A stretch of 64,000 bases of DNA, taken from positions 1 to 64,000 of the forward strand of contig JAQWOH010000034.1 of NCBI GenBank assembly GCA_029245955.1, read 5' to 3'. Under the pieces are notes generated by a model. It saw only the letters and a list, made by a program, of their open reading frames with translations, was not told the origin of the DNA and searched no databases. This document shows positions 1-8,584 of the stretch, piece after piece. The translations under genes and the position numbers were made by a program. The DNA comes from Fuerstiella sp. (GTDB lineage Bacteria > Planctomycetota > Planctomycetia > Planctomycetales > Planctomycetaceae). Numbering within the stretch: position 1 is the first letter of the stretch; the number at the start of each line of letters is the position of its first letter.

Positions 1-2
1 CG

Positions 3-1559
3 TACCGCAATGCTGCCGGTGTATGGGTCGCACTCGAACGGCAGCTTCCTGATCAGGTGCCTCTTGATGTCTTCGTCAGGTCTTCTGTTCAGTTACCAGC
101 AGATGCACTTCATCCTGATTTCGCATTCCGATTTGAGACCGCTGGTCTGGCTGCGGGAACTGATGATGACTGGTTCATCGGCGAGGTTGAGGTGGCTGGT
201 TATCCGAATGTGGTACCAACACAGCAGATTGGAGTGGGCCGCTATCGGTACTGGGTAAGAGCTTACGACGATCTGGAACAAACCGGTTTCTGGAGTAAGG
301 GGCGAGATTTCCGCGTCGTGACGCAGCCTGAAATTACAACGCCAATTAGTCAGTCTGTGGTGGCCACCAGTACCTTCCCCGAAATCGCGTGGACCAGCGT
401 GGTTGACACGGACCGGTACGAACTGTGGGTCAACAATATTACCACGGGTGAGAGCCAGGTGATTTACGAAACGAATCTGCAGACAACTAGCTTTGCCTCG
501 GCGCCAGCCAACCTCCCGGGAGGAACTTATAAGGCCTGGACGCGTGCGATCGCTCCGGACGGCGCGGCCGGACTCTGGAGCAGCCCCGTTACCTTCACGG
601 TGTTGAGCGCTCCGCAGAATATCACTCCTTCAGGCGCCACATTTGACAGAACTCCCGAAATTCGATGGAACCATGTTGTGGGGGCTTCTCATTACTCGGT
701 ATGGGTGACTCGGCGAAAGCGAAATCCAGGTGAGACAGCAGTTCCTGTGCTCATCGATCGGTTTGTCGCGGATACCTCAATCGTTCCTGGTACTGACCTT
801 GAAGTCGGCCGGTACGTTGTTTGGGTCCAGGCCGTTGCTGAAGATGGCTCGGAGTCGCAATGGTCTGCCGGTTCTGAGTTTACCGTCGGAGGACGTCCTG
901 AAGTCCTGACGCCGGTGGACAACACGACGACGACCGCCACGCCGACATTTCTGTGGACCGGTGTCACCGGGGCAGAGAGGTATGAAATCTGGATCAATAG
1001 AATCGACGTGCAGCAAAGCCGTGTTGTTCACGATACCAATGTGCTGGTTGCATCGTACACCGTTCAAACAAGTCTCTTAGACGGTGTTTATCGCGTCTGG
1101 GTTCGCGCCATCAGTGAGATGGGTGAGACGTCATTCTGGAGCAAACAAGTTGACTTCACAGTGGCGGCACTTCCCTCACACACCGACGCACCGCTGAACG
1201 ATCTGCTGATGCCGGGTGGTGACAGCGATGCGACCACTGCACCGCAGATTGCAATGGAGCCTGTGTTAACCGCAGCCCCGGAATCCGGCGCCGTAGCGAT
1301 GTTAAGCCCGCAAATGACGGTTGATGCATTGACACCGGACGTGGCTGAAGTATCAACCGCCGAAAGCAACGAAACGGTCGAGGATCTGGATTCGGTAATG
1401 TCCGACTGGGAAGCGGCGGATTGGTGGAGCGGGGCGACCAGGGAAAAAGAGAAATCAAAAGGTTCCACTTCCGTGGCGGCTGCTCTGGGGCTCGGCTTTC
1501 TCGCCGCTCAACCTGTGCTGAAAAAGAAGTCTGTCGGCAGGAAGCAAATTCGCACCTGA
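3..1559 (+). CDS. Fibronectin-III-like repeat surface protein (5' end outside window)
   Basis: The frame is open from base 3, so the real start lies upstream of the window; the GTG at 57 is only the first internal start codon. The visible protein has about four repeats of roughly 95 residues. Each has a TPxFxW-type opening, a YEIWI-type central strand and a VWVRAxxxxGxxSxWS-type end, the pattern of fibronectin III-like beta-sandwiches. After the last repeat comes about 110 residues of Ala/Thr/Asp-rich, unstructured-looking sequence. It ends in one short hydrophobic stretch (AALGLGFLAAQPVL) and a Lys/Arg-rich tail, which could be a C-terminal membrane anchor. No catalytic motif is seen. An extracellular adhesion or scaffold role is likely but not shown. 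The downstream aroG-like gene is convergent, so there is no operon link. Confidence 0.7.
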   Translation, partial: YRNAAGVWVALERQLPDQVPLDVFVRSSVQLPADALHPDFAFRFETAGLAAGTDDDWFIGEVEVAGYPNVVPTQQIGVGRYRYWVRAYDDLEQTGFWSKGRDFRVVTQPEITTPISQSVVATSTFPEIAWTSVVDTDRYELWVNNITTGESQVIYETNLQTTSFASAPANLPGGTYKAWTRAIAPDGAAGLWSSPVTFTVLSAPQNITPSGATFDRTPEIRWNHVVGASHYSVWVTRRKRNPGETAVPVLIDRFVADTSIVPGTDLEVGRYVVWVQAVAEDGSESQWSAGSEFTVGGRPEVLTPVDNTTTTATPTFLWTGVTGAERYEIWINRIDVQQSRVVHDTNVLVASYTVQTSLLDGVYRVWVRAISEMGETSFWSKQVDFTVAALPSHTDAPLNDLLMPGGDSDATTAPQIAMEPVLTAAPESGAVAMLSPQMTVDALTPDVAEVSTAESNETVEDLDSVMSDWEAADWWSGATREKEKSKGSTSVAAALGLGFLAAQPVLKKKSVGRKQIRT

Positions 1560-1648
1560 TGGCTGACGCCAGCCGGATCGTATGATCTGCGATAAATGCC
1601 TCCGGAGTGTCCTGGGGCGTTTATCGCACTGAAACCCAGTGGACCGTG

Positions 1649-2989
1649 TTATGCGCCGTTGCGTGTCTGTTCGGACAGCAAGAAAGCAATCTCCATTGCC
1701 TGTTCATAGTTCAGACGGGGATCAACCTGACTGCGATAGTCGCGAGGAAGATCAGACTCCGTCAGGTTCGCGGGGCCACCGACGCATTCGGTGACATCTT
1801 CCCCGGTGAGTTCCAGATGAATGCCGCTCAGTCGAGTCCCACAATCTTTGTGAATGCGAAATGAAGTGATGATTTCTGAAGTGATCTCGTCGAAAGAACG
1901 CGTCTTGAAACCGTTGCGGGTTGCCTGAGTGTTTCCGTGCATTGGATCACAGCTCCACAGCACGTTTTGATTCGCCCTTCTCACCGTGTCGGCCAGCAAC
2001 GGCAATTTGCTGTTGATTTTCTCTGCGCCGAATCGATGAATCAGTGTCAGACGTCCCGGAATGTTTTCCGGATTCAGTACTTTGATCAGATCAATCAGTT
2101 CGTCAGGCGCCATGGTGTTGCCGACCTTCACGCCGATCGGATTGCGAATGCCCCGGAAGTACTCCACATGGGCACCGTCGATGGCTCGCGTTCGATCGCC
2201 GATCCAGGGCAGGTGAGTGCTCAGGTTATAATGCCCCAACTGCCGCTGATCCGTTCGCGTCAGCGCCTGTTCGTAAAGCAGGTGCAAAGCCTCGTGTGAC
2301 GTAAAGAAATCGACACGACTCAGTTGTTCGAGTTCTCCGGATGTGACAACTTCCATGAAGCGGATGGAATCACTCAGTGATTCCAGAATCTGTTGATAAC
2401 GCCTCGAACCTGGCGTGTTTCGGACAAATTCCAGATCCCAGTTCTCCGGGTGATGCAAATCCGCAAACCCACCTTCACTGAGTGCTCGGATATAGTTGAT
2501 CGTCAGCCCTGAACGTTCGTACGCGCGAAGCAGCAGTTGTGGATTCGGTTCCCGATCATCTCTGGTAAAGCCACTGCGGTTAATTATGTCGCCGCGATAA
2601 CTGGGCAGCTCCACGCCCTCTCTGGTTTCAGTGTCCGCCGAACGGGGCTTCGCGTACTGTCCGGCAATTCGTCCGATCCGGACAATTTTCTGTTTGGAAC
2701 CACAGATCAGCACAAGGCTCATCTGAATCAGCACCTTCAGCTTTCTTAGAATCGTTGACGCATTACAGTCGCTGAAGCTTTCAGAACAGTCTCCGCCCTG
2801 CAGTACGAAGGCGTTGCCCGTGGCCGCTTCCGCCAGCTGTTTTTGCAGGCGATCCACTTCCCACGCTGTAACCAGCGGAGGCAGTTGAGCCAGGTTCTGC
2901 AGAACCTCACTGACTTCCTGAGCGTCCTCGTAAACCGGCTGCTGCATCGCCAGTTTTGTCTGCCATGAATTGGGTTGCCATGTATTCAT
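1649..2989 (-). CDS. Class II 3-deoxy-7-phosphoheptulonate (DAHP) synthase
   Basis: Condenses phosphoenolpyruvate with erythrose 4-phosphate to give DAHP, the first step of the shikimate pathway, in the cytoplasm. The 446-residue protein matches the plant/actinobacterial class II type. It starts with an NSWQTKLAMQQPxY segment, has the metal-binding Cys in GGDCSESF (about residues 65-72), the GRIAGQYAKPRS phosphate-binding motif (about 106-117), and SCDPMHGNT and ECVGG motifs near the C-terminus. The ATG at 2989 is chosen because class II enzymes begin close to the NSW motif; a GTG at 3025 would add 12 residues. Neither start has a strong ribosome binding site. It is convergent with the repeat protein on its left and divergent from the zinc-ribbon gene on its right. 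No other aromatic-pathway gene is nearby. Confidence 0.93.
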   Translation of the reverse strand: MNTWQPNSWQTKLAMQQPVYEDAQEVSEVLQNLAQLPPLVTAWEVDRLQKQLAEAATGNAFVLQGGDCSESFSDCNASTILRKLKVLIQMSLVLICGSKQKIVRIGRIAGQYAKPRSADTETREGVELPSYRGDIINRSGFTRDDREPNPQLLLRAYERSGLTINYIRALSEGGFADLHHPENWDLEFVRNTPGSRRYQQILESLSDSIRFMEVVTSGELEQLSRVDFFTSHEALHLLYEQALTRTDQRQLGHYNLSTHLPWIGDRTRAIDGAHVEYFRGIRNPIGVKVGNTMAPDELIDLIKVLNPENIPGRLTLIHRFGAEKINSKLPLLADTVRRANQNVLWSCDPMHGNTQATRNGFKTRSFDEITSEIITSFRIHKDCGTRLSGIHLELTGEDVTECVGGPANLTESDLPRDYRSQVDPRLNYEQAMEIAFLLSEQTRNGA

Positions 2990-3243
2990 GGGCGGGATTG
3001 TTTCGGGCCGATCGCCCAAAGTCACTCGCAGACGAGGACTTATCGTGAATCGGCCGTGATTTCCACGATCAGGCCCCAGGTTGCCAGCGCTTCCCGGTGT
3101 GAAATTCTGTTTTATCAGCTTGAGTACAGACGTTGTCGGGCCTACAGTTCCGTTAAGATCGCGCTGGCGGCACGGGGCATGGATTGCTTCGATCGAGTGT
3201 TTTTGCCAGTTATTATTGGACCGTGATTCAAGGAGGATTCACG

Positions 3244-3585
3244 ATGAACCAGTTGCACCTGCGCTTGTACAATCCGCCACCGGAGTCTGAAACTCCGGAG
3301 CCGACTCAGAAACGCGACATTCTGCCCTTCGTTTCCCGCACGCAGACGAAGATTATCAGTGGTCGACTGGGTGCTCCCGTCGATCGGGCCCGGGTCCTTC
3401 GCCAGAATTCCGTATGCCCTGAGTGCTCACAGATGAATGTTGAGCCTCTGGAACTTCAGGATGCTGTTATCAGCCCCAAGAGCCGGCTTCCGGTTCCGGG
3501 GACGGCCACCATTGTTGGTTTTCACTGTAATGACTGTTCCACCGAGTGGCCCGTCTATGAACTGGTGACGCGACGAAACGGCTGA
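3244..3585 (+). CDS. Small zinc-ribbon protein, function unknown
   Basis: A 113-residue protein with two CxxC knuckles: CPEC near residue 58 and CNDC near residue 97. Together they would bind one zinc ion as a zinc ribbon. The ATG at 3244 is chosen because it follows an excellent ribosome binding site (AAGGAGG, spacing about 7); the longer frame from 3184 has none. It has no signal peptide or membrane helix, so it is probably cytoplasmic. No family is recognised beyond the zinc ribbon. It could bind nucleic acid or protein, but nothing in the context decides this. It is divergently transcribed from the DAHP synthase and convergent with the peptidase gene. Confidence 0.75.
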   Translation: MNQLHLRLYNPPPESETPEPTQKRDILPFVSRTQTKIISGRLGAPVDRARVLRQNSVCPECSQMNVEPLELQDAVISPKSRLPVPGTATIVGFHCNDCSTEWPVYELVTRRNG

Positions 3586-3624
3586 CGTCGAGGCGAAACG
3601 TTACAGAAAAATCCCGCGTGACTG

Positions 3625-5139
3625 TCAGTCATGGGCCGTGGCATCAACGGGGCTGTCTGCGAGAACGGCAGACAGCGATTCGGATTCAGCTTCCAGGATA
3701 CTCTGATACTGTTCCAGCCTTTTCGTGTCATCCAGCAGACGCAGGTTTTCCAGCAGGATGATGTTTTCGGCAGTCCGAATGAATCGCTCGTACTTCACTT
3801 TTCGTTTTTCTGTGTCGGGCGGGACCGACGCGGTGTCGACCTGTTCTCGGTAACGTTTGTAGTCTCGATGTTTTTCAATGGCAGAAATGAACTCGTCTTT
3901 TCGGATTGTCAGAAGATCGACGGCGACCGGGTTCAGCACATTTGCCAGGCCAGGCCATTGCCTTTTCAAATCGGTTGCAATCCTCTGACGCAGCTGCACC
4001 GCTGGATTTACCCGCTGCCCACGGCTCCCTCCACGTCTGCGGCGCAGCTGTTGTACTTGCCTGCGAGCAACTTCAATTCGGTCGTTGCCCGTCAGCTGCA
4101 ACTGATCTGACAACCCCTCAAGGATGGCGCGTTCTGCCGGCGTCGCCAGTGGAAGAACACTGTCCCACGCTGCCATATCTGACAACAATTCCGGGTAGCG
4201 GTCGTTGGCGAACAAGCTTTCAATTCCCAGAAACTCGCCGGATGTCGTGATTGGCAGATCGATAGTGTCTGCCCGAAGCACGGTGTAGGCATGGGCCTCA
4301 GCAAACGAAATACGACCATCATTATCATAGTCCGGAACGTCGATCGGATTTCCGGCCCGTGTGTGTCCTGCGATCGCTTCCCAGAAATATGTGCTGTATT
4401 CAACATAGGTCGCTTCGTTGATTTCCGGTGTGCACCCGGCGGCTGGGCGGTCATGGACCGTCGCAAAAAAACCGCATCTGTGCTGCGACGACAATCCCTT
4501 GTCCGAATCTCCTTCGTTGTAGATGAATCGTGCAAAACCTCCGGCATGGCACTGTACCATCACGGCGACGACGCGCACTCCCTGGGGTAATGTGTCCAGC
4601 AGGTTAACGACCTCACTGACTCTGATGCTCTTGTTGTTCCAAAGAGAAATTGTTGTGTTGTGCGGTGAATCACGATCGTTGCTGCTATGGCCGTGAGCTG
4701 TCACGTACAACATCAGCCGGTCGCCACTGTCCATGGTGGGGCCCACATCTGTGAACCAGCTTCGAATGCTGGCGGGAGTCGTATCGTCCCTCACTCCGAC
4801 AATCTTGTGGTTCCGATACAGCAGCCCGAGGTTGCGCTGAGAACCGAAGAACTCTGCCATCAGGCGGTTTGCCTTCGGGAGCGATTCACGGTCCATCACC
4901 TGCAGATCGTCTCCTGCGGCCCTGCCGTCCGCAAAGTAGATGTCGTTGCGCGACAGATCACGTTTCTGCTCGTGCAACAATCGCTGATAGAATAGCACGT
5001 TCTTTTCAAGCGATGCCTGATTTCCTGGTGGTGCTGACCCACCACCGATGGTCAGATAGAAGTCTTTGGCCTCTGCGTTCGACGATGTCAGCAACAAACA
5101 AAGCGCCAATGACGCAGTGAGACAGGTTTGCTTTTTCAT
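3625..5139 (-). CDS. Secreted clan-CD cysteine peptidase (caspase/legumain-like) with EF-hand
   Basis: A 504-residue exported protein. Residues 1-24 form a signal peptide (basic MKK start, Leu-rich core, cleavage near NAEA). The catalytic dyad of clan CD (families C13/C14) is visible as His in YVTAHGHSS (His149 or His151) and Cys197 in VMVQCHAGG, each after a hydrophobic strand. A perfect 12-position EF-hand loop follows at about residues 270-281 (D-x-D-x-D-G-x-I-x-x-x-E), suggesting calcium control or stabilisation. The C-terminal 200 residues are charged and partly helical. The frame is open upstream to 5601, but that extension is antisense to a transposase remnant and has no signal peptide. 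The ATG at 5139 gives a good signal sequence and has GGA about 10 bases upstream. The substrate is unknown. Confidence 0.8.
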   Translation of the reverse strand: MKKQTCLTASLALCLLLTSSNAEAKDFYLTIGGGSAPPGNQASLEKNVLFYQRLLHEQKRDLSRNDIYFADGRAAGDDLQVMDRESLPKANRLMAEFFGSQRNLGLLYRNHKIVGVRDDTTPASIRSWFTDVGPTMDSGDRLMLYVTAHGHSSNDRDSPHNTTISLWNNKSIRVSEVVNLLDTLPQGVRVVAVMVQCHAGGFARFIYNEGDSDKGLSSQHRCGFFATVHDRPAAGCTPEINEATYVEYSTYFWEAIAGHTRAGNPIDVPDYDNDGRISFAEAHAYTVLRADTIDLPITTSGEFLGIESLFANDRYPELLSDMAAWDSVLPLATPAERAILEGLSDQLQLTGNDRIEVARRQVQQLRRRRGGSRGQRVNPAVQLRQRIATDLKRQWPGLANVLNPVAVDLLTIRKDEFISAIEKHRDYKRYREQVDTASVPPDTEKRKVKYERFIRTAENIILLENLRLLDDTKRLEQYQSILEAESESLSAVLADSPVDATAHD

Positions 5140-5554
5140 GAATGTCATTTCCGTCTGCGGGGATCGCGTCTCAGTATGGCCGGCTGATCGCTTTTGTGGC
5201 CGTTTGGCGGGCGAACATCTCTGTATTCGGCCTGCCCAGGCGGAAACACCCGGGAATGAATGGCGATTCGGACCAAATGCTGCATCGCTGAAGAATCCAG
5301 GTGATTCTACGCTGACGTTCCCATGTTCGCCGGCAGATCTCAGATATCGAGGTGGCAGCGCAGCGTTTAGCGCGAGGGCTACACTGGTCCGATCGTCCGC
5401 TTCCTGTCCAAGTTTGAGTTCGTCGTGTCCCGCGAAAGGCTGTGCGGGTCGGGAAGCGTACTCATACGAGACTCGTCGTCTGTCACATCGATATGTGCAG
5501 TGCAGTCCGCTATGGGCTTTGAGTATTAAACACTTTGTCAGAACGTCGACTGGA
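5140..5554. other. Non-coding stretch between peptidase and IS remnant
   Basis: About 415 bases without a convincing gene on either strand. It must hold the promoter of the minus-strand peptidase near its left end. No inverted repeat marking an IS end could be recognised by eye. Open frames here are short or are extensions of neighbouring frames. Confidence 0.4.
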
Positions 5555-5865
5555 ATGCTGATCGTGACACAGGGGACACCAAAGGACATTCGATCCGACA
5601 ATGGTCCGGATTTACGGCAAGGCGTGTCCGGAACCGGCTGGACCGTGTCGGCGTGCGGACATTGTTTATCGAACCTGGAAGTCCATGAGGAAACGGTTTT
5701 ATCGAATCCTTCAACGGAAAGCTGTGTGACGAGTTGCTTAACGTGGAGCTGTTTAACATTCTGCTGGAGGCTCGAGTGCTGTCAGAACGCTGGAAGTGTC
5801 ATTACAACGCGGTTCGTCCACACAGTTCATTGGGCTACCGGCCACCAGCGCCGGAAGCCGTGTGA
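5555..5865 (+). pseudogene. IS3-family transposase remnant (integrase core, C-terminal part)
   Basis: Only the C-terminal third of an IS3-family OrfB transposase remains. One frame reads GTPKDIRSDNGP, carrying the second catalytic Asp. A one-base loss near 5610 moves the reading to the next frame, which continues GVRTLFIEPGSP, then GNGFIESFNGK with the catalytic Glu, and ends in YNAVRPHSSLGYRPP, the hallmark end of this family. An in-frame TGA at 5686-5688 replaces the usual Trp after GSP. The stop at 5863-5865 matches the normal end of the family. The gene is dead: it lacks its N-terminus and has a frameshift and a nonsense codon. It abuts the truncated FecR-like gene on the other strand, so the insertion or a later deletion probably cut that gene. 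Confidence 0.85.
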
Positions 5866-5924
5866 TCAGCAATGAATTTAACGCCGGAGCCGAGTTAGAA
5901 TCTGGCACCATCCGTGGGGGCAGT

Positions 5925-6359
5925 TCACAGGACTTGGCCCGCTTGCAGTTGTTCGATGACGTTTCCGCTATCCCCCGTACACTGCACGCCACCCTGAATC
6001 GATGTGATCTCCACAATCCTGTCACTGCGACTACTGCACAGGGACCAGCTGCCCAACATCACCAGAAGGGCTGTTGCAATGGAGCCCACGGTAGAGAGAA
6101 AGCGTCGCTGTCGAAGAATACGTTTGGATTCCTCGAGATTTGAGATTAACTCGAGTACGCGAATCTCTGCCTGATTCGAGATCGGTGCATTGAGTTCACC
6201 GCTGATGAGAACCGCATGGGTATCCGGCAGCTTCAAATAAAGCGACCGAGTTTCCGAACAAGACCCAAGCGGCCCGGATAACTCTTGCACTTCTTCATCG
6301 CTCGCGATTTCATCCAGGTAGCGTTGGATTAGCTCGTGTCCTGATTCACGATTCGTCAC
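5925..6359 (-). pseudogene. FecR-like / anti-sigma type membrane protein, truncated
   Basis: The N-terminal part of a planctomycete FecR-type protein. It starts with GTG at 6359, overlapping the stop of the upstream sigma factor frame by 14 bases, the usual sigma/anti-sigma pairing. Residues about 5-50 carry the typical HELIQRYLDEIASDEEVQEL opening and a later DTHAVL. A membrane helix lies around residues 95-115 (TVGSIATALLVMLGSWSL), followed by VVLTG-like FecR sequence (EITSIQGGVQCTGD). The frame then stops at 5925 just as the FecR domain begins, about 60 bases before the transposase remnant. Intact relatives continue for several hundred periplasmic residues. It is inferred to have been an envelope-signal receptor. 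Confidence 0.7.
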
Positions 6360-6842
6360 CTCGGAATACGGATTCAACACAATCGTGAAGCAAACCACGT
6401 GCTCGTTGGCGGAGTTGATAGATTGCGTCGACCGTTTGTCCGGTCCTTTGCGATAAGTCACTCACGGAATCGTCCATCCGGTAATATCCGATGACCATTT
6501 CCTTCCGTCGGTCAGAAAGCAGTTCAAGGCAATCCTGCAGGTGATTCTTGCGTTCGTCGAGTTCAGTAGCCACCTTTGCTTGATCATCGAAAAGCAATTC
6601 TGCAGCCCGCTAAGTTAATTGCCTGATCTGTGCCGACTTCCGCAGGAAGCGACGCATCTCGATTCTGACGAAGCCATGAGCCCAGGGAACAAAGGTCCTT
6701 TCGGGATTGAAGTTATCAAACCCGTGCCAGAGCGATACGGAGAATTCCTGGCAAAAAATGTGCGAGCATCTGACCGATTCGGTACCGCGACTATGATGCA
6801 ACGCATCAATTCCGGCTCGTGCTCAATCAGCAAGCTGGTCAT
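6346..6842 (-). pseudogene. ECF sigma factor, inactivated by frameshift and nonsense codon
   Basis: The reading is split over two frames, but its order is that of a planctomycete ECF sigma factor. The region-2 start MTSLLIEHEPELMRCI is in one frame. The region-2 core FNPERTFVPWAHGFVRIEMRR is in the next, after a base loss near 6760. An in-frame TAG at 6610-6612 follows. Region 4 then runs on in the same frame (LQDCLELLSDRRKEMVIGYY, then a helix-turn-helix around SDLSQRTGQTVDAIYQLRQRAR). Two independent lesions make a sequencing error less likely than true decay. The 14-base overlap with the FecR-like gene marks a former sigma/anti-sigma operon. Confidence 0.8.
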
Positions 6843-6929
6843 TCACTCATGTTTTTCCGGATCCATATCCGTACTTCGCGTTCTTGGCTGAGAATTGGAC
6901 AGCGATATCGAAGTTTTCCAGTTTTCAGA

Positions 6930-7140
6930 TCGTGATCCTCCCATCAGATCCGTCCATGCGCGGCATCTGGACATCCATCAGCACGCTGCCGAACTGTTAT
7001 CTTTCCAAAATTGCAACAGCCTTTTTCCCGTCACCGGCCGGTATGACGTTGTGTCTCTTGAGTATGCCGCGCAGCGTTGTTCGGATTAAGATGCTGTCCT
7101 CCACCAACAGGGTGGTCTGCGACTTGGATTCGCGAACAAC
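6930..7140 (-). pseudogene. Response-regulator receiver domain fragment
   Basis: A degenerate REC domain. The phosphoacceptor-side start TTLLVEDSILIR (acidic pocket residues) and the middle DGKKAVAILER are in one frame. After an in-frame TAA at 6997-6999 the same frame continues SVLMDVQMPRMDG, which holds the phosphorylatable Asp. Another stop follows about 12 codons later. No kinase or output domain is found upstream, where the frame runs into the end of the DUF1501 gene. It is probably the tail of a former hybrid histidine kinase. It is one of a run of dead regulatory genes here. Confidence 0.65.
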
Positions 7141-7174
7141 GCTGCGTAAAAACTCTCTGGTCGTCATCTCCCAG

Positions 7175-8581
7175 TTACAGCAGCAGTTCCTCAATGACCT
7201 TAGCGTCGTAAACGTCAGTCAGACGCTCATCGCGACCGTTGTGATGCCACGTCAGGGTTTCATGATCCATGCCGAGCAGGTGCAGTATCGTGGCGTGCAG
7301 GTTAGCTGTCTGGGTTCTGTTTTCGACAGCTCGGTACCCGAAATCGTCCGTTGCTCCGTAGTGCTGACCGCCTTTGATGCCACCGCCAGCAAGCCAGACA
7401 CTGAAGCCGTACGGATGATGATCACGTCCGAAGGGTGTTTTGGCGTTCCGCTGTTCGGCGGCCGGAGTTCTTCCGAATTCACCACCCCACAGCACCAGTG
7501 TCGAATCCAGCAGACCTGATCTCTTCAGGTCCGTCATCAGAGCACCCACGGGTTTATCCGTCCGCTGGCAGCATTTTCTGGTGCCTTCGTTGTTGTTTGT
7601 GTGGGTATCCCAGGGCTGACCGGCCATGAACAGCGAGACAAACCGTACTCCTCGTTCAATCAGCCGGCGAGCCATCAGGCAGCGTGTGCCGTAGGACTTC
7701 GTAGTCGGATCATCCAGGCCGTACATTTTCTGAGTGGTTTCGGTTTCCTGAGACAGGTCGAGCGCGTCTGTGGCGGCCAGTTGCATGCGGCCGGCCAGTT
7801 CGAACGTATCAATACGGGCTTCCAGTTCCAGTTCACCCGGACGTTGTGCCAGGTGCTGTTCGTTCAGTTGTCGTAACAGCCGTACACGCGCGTCTTCGAT
7901 GGCCTGTGAACGTGGCTGTTTCGGCCGCAGGTTCAGTACGGGGCTGCCCTGTTCCTGAAATACAGTCCCCTGATAGCGGGGCGGCAGCCAGCCACTCGAC
8001 CAGTTCCGCAAGCCGTCGACGGACGGACCGCCAGGATCCGGTAACGCCACGAAGGCCGGCAGGTTACAATTTTCTGTTCCCAGTCCGTAGGCAGTCCACG
8101 CGCCCAGTGTTGGTCGACCTTCGACGGTCATTCCCGTCTGAGCCATCCAGATGGCCTGTTCGTGATTTCGATGTTCGCTGAACATCGAACGGACAACAGC
8201 AATGTCGTCTGCGTGCTGGGACACAAACGGCTGAATTTCAGAAAACTCCAGCCCGCTTTCTCCACAACGGCGAAACTGAAACGGAGACGCCATGAGATTC
8301 TTGGTTCGCTCTTCGTCGTCGGCAACTTCGTCGGGCGGCGCTGTACCGTCAAAACGATTGAGTAGTGGTTTTGGGTCCAGCAGATCCACGTGGCTGGGGC
8401 CACCATGCATGTACAGCTGAATGACGGCATTGGTCCGTGGCTGAAAATGCGCACTGGTCGGTCTTTGCGGCTGGCCAGCACCCACAGCGTCCTTCAGTAA
8501 TGTGCCCAGCGCCAGTCCGCCAAAGCCGGAACCAGAACGCTGCAGGGATTCTCGTCGTGAAACAAGTTGATGTGGATTCAT
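7175..8581 (-). CDS. DUF1501 family exported protein
   Basis: A 468-residue DUF1501 protein, a planctomycete-rich family within the alkaline-phosphatase/sulfatase-like fold. Residues 9-10 are the twin Arg of a Tat-type signal (SRRESLQRS, then a Gly/Leu-rich core), so folded export is likely. Family landmarks in order: MHGGPSHVDLLDPKP (about 57-71), YGLGTENCNLPAFVALP, WDTHTNN, WGGEFGRTPAAE, GRDHHPYGFSVWLAGGG, and a C-terminal NLHATILHLLGMDHETLTW. It starts 3 bases after the PSD1 gene's stop codon, so the two are surely one transcript, as usual for this family pair. The true activity is unknown; hydrolase chemistry is inferred only from the fold. Confidence 0.9.
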   Translation of the reverse strand: MNPHQLVSRRESLQRSGSGFGGLALGTLLKDAVGAGQPQRPTSAHFQPRTNAVIQLYMHGGPSHVDLLDPKPLLNRFDGTAPPDEVADDEERTKNLMASPFQFRRCGESGLEFSEIQPFVSQHADDIAVVRSMFSEHRNHEQAIWMAQTGMTVEGRPTLGAWTAYGLGTENCNLPAFVALPDPGGPSVDGLRNWSSGWLPPRYQGTVFQEQGSPVLNLRPKQPRSQAIEDARVRLLRQLNEQHLAQRPGELELEARIDTFELAGRMQLAATDALDLSQETETTQKMYGLDDPTTKSYGTRCLMARRLIERGVRFVSLFMAGQPWDTHTNNNEGTRKCCQRTDKPVGALMTDLKRSGLLDSTLVLWGGEFGRTPAAEQRNAKTPFGRDHHPYGFSVWLAGGGIKGGQHYGATDDFGYRAVENRTQTANLHATILHLLGMDHETLTWHHNGRDERLTDVYDAKVIEELLL

Positions 8582-8584
8582 ATT

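Noticed and set aside
5140..5601. N-terminal extension of the peptidase frame
   Set aside because: It would place the signal peptide 150 residues inside the protein, and it is antisense to the transposase remnant.
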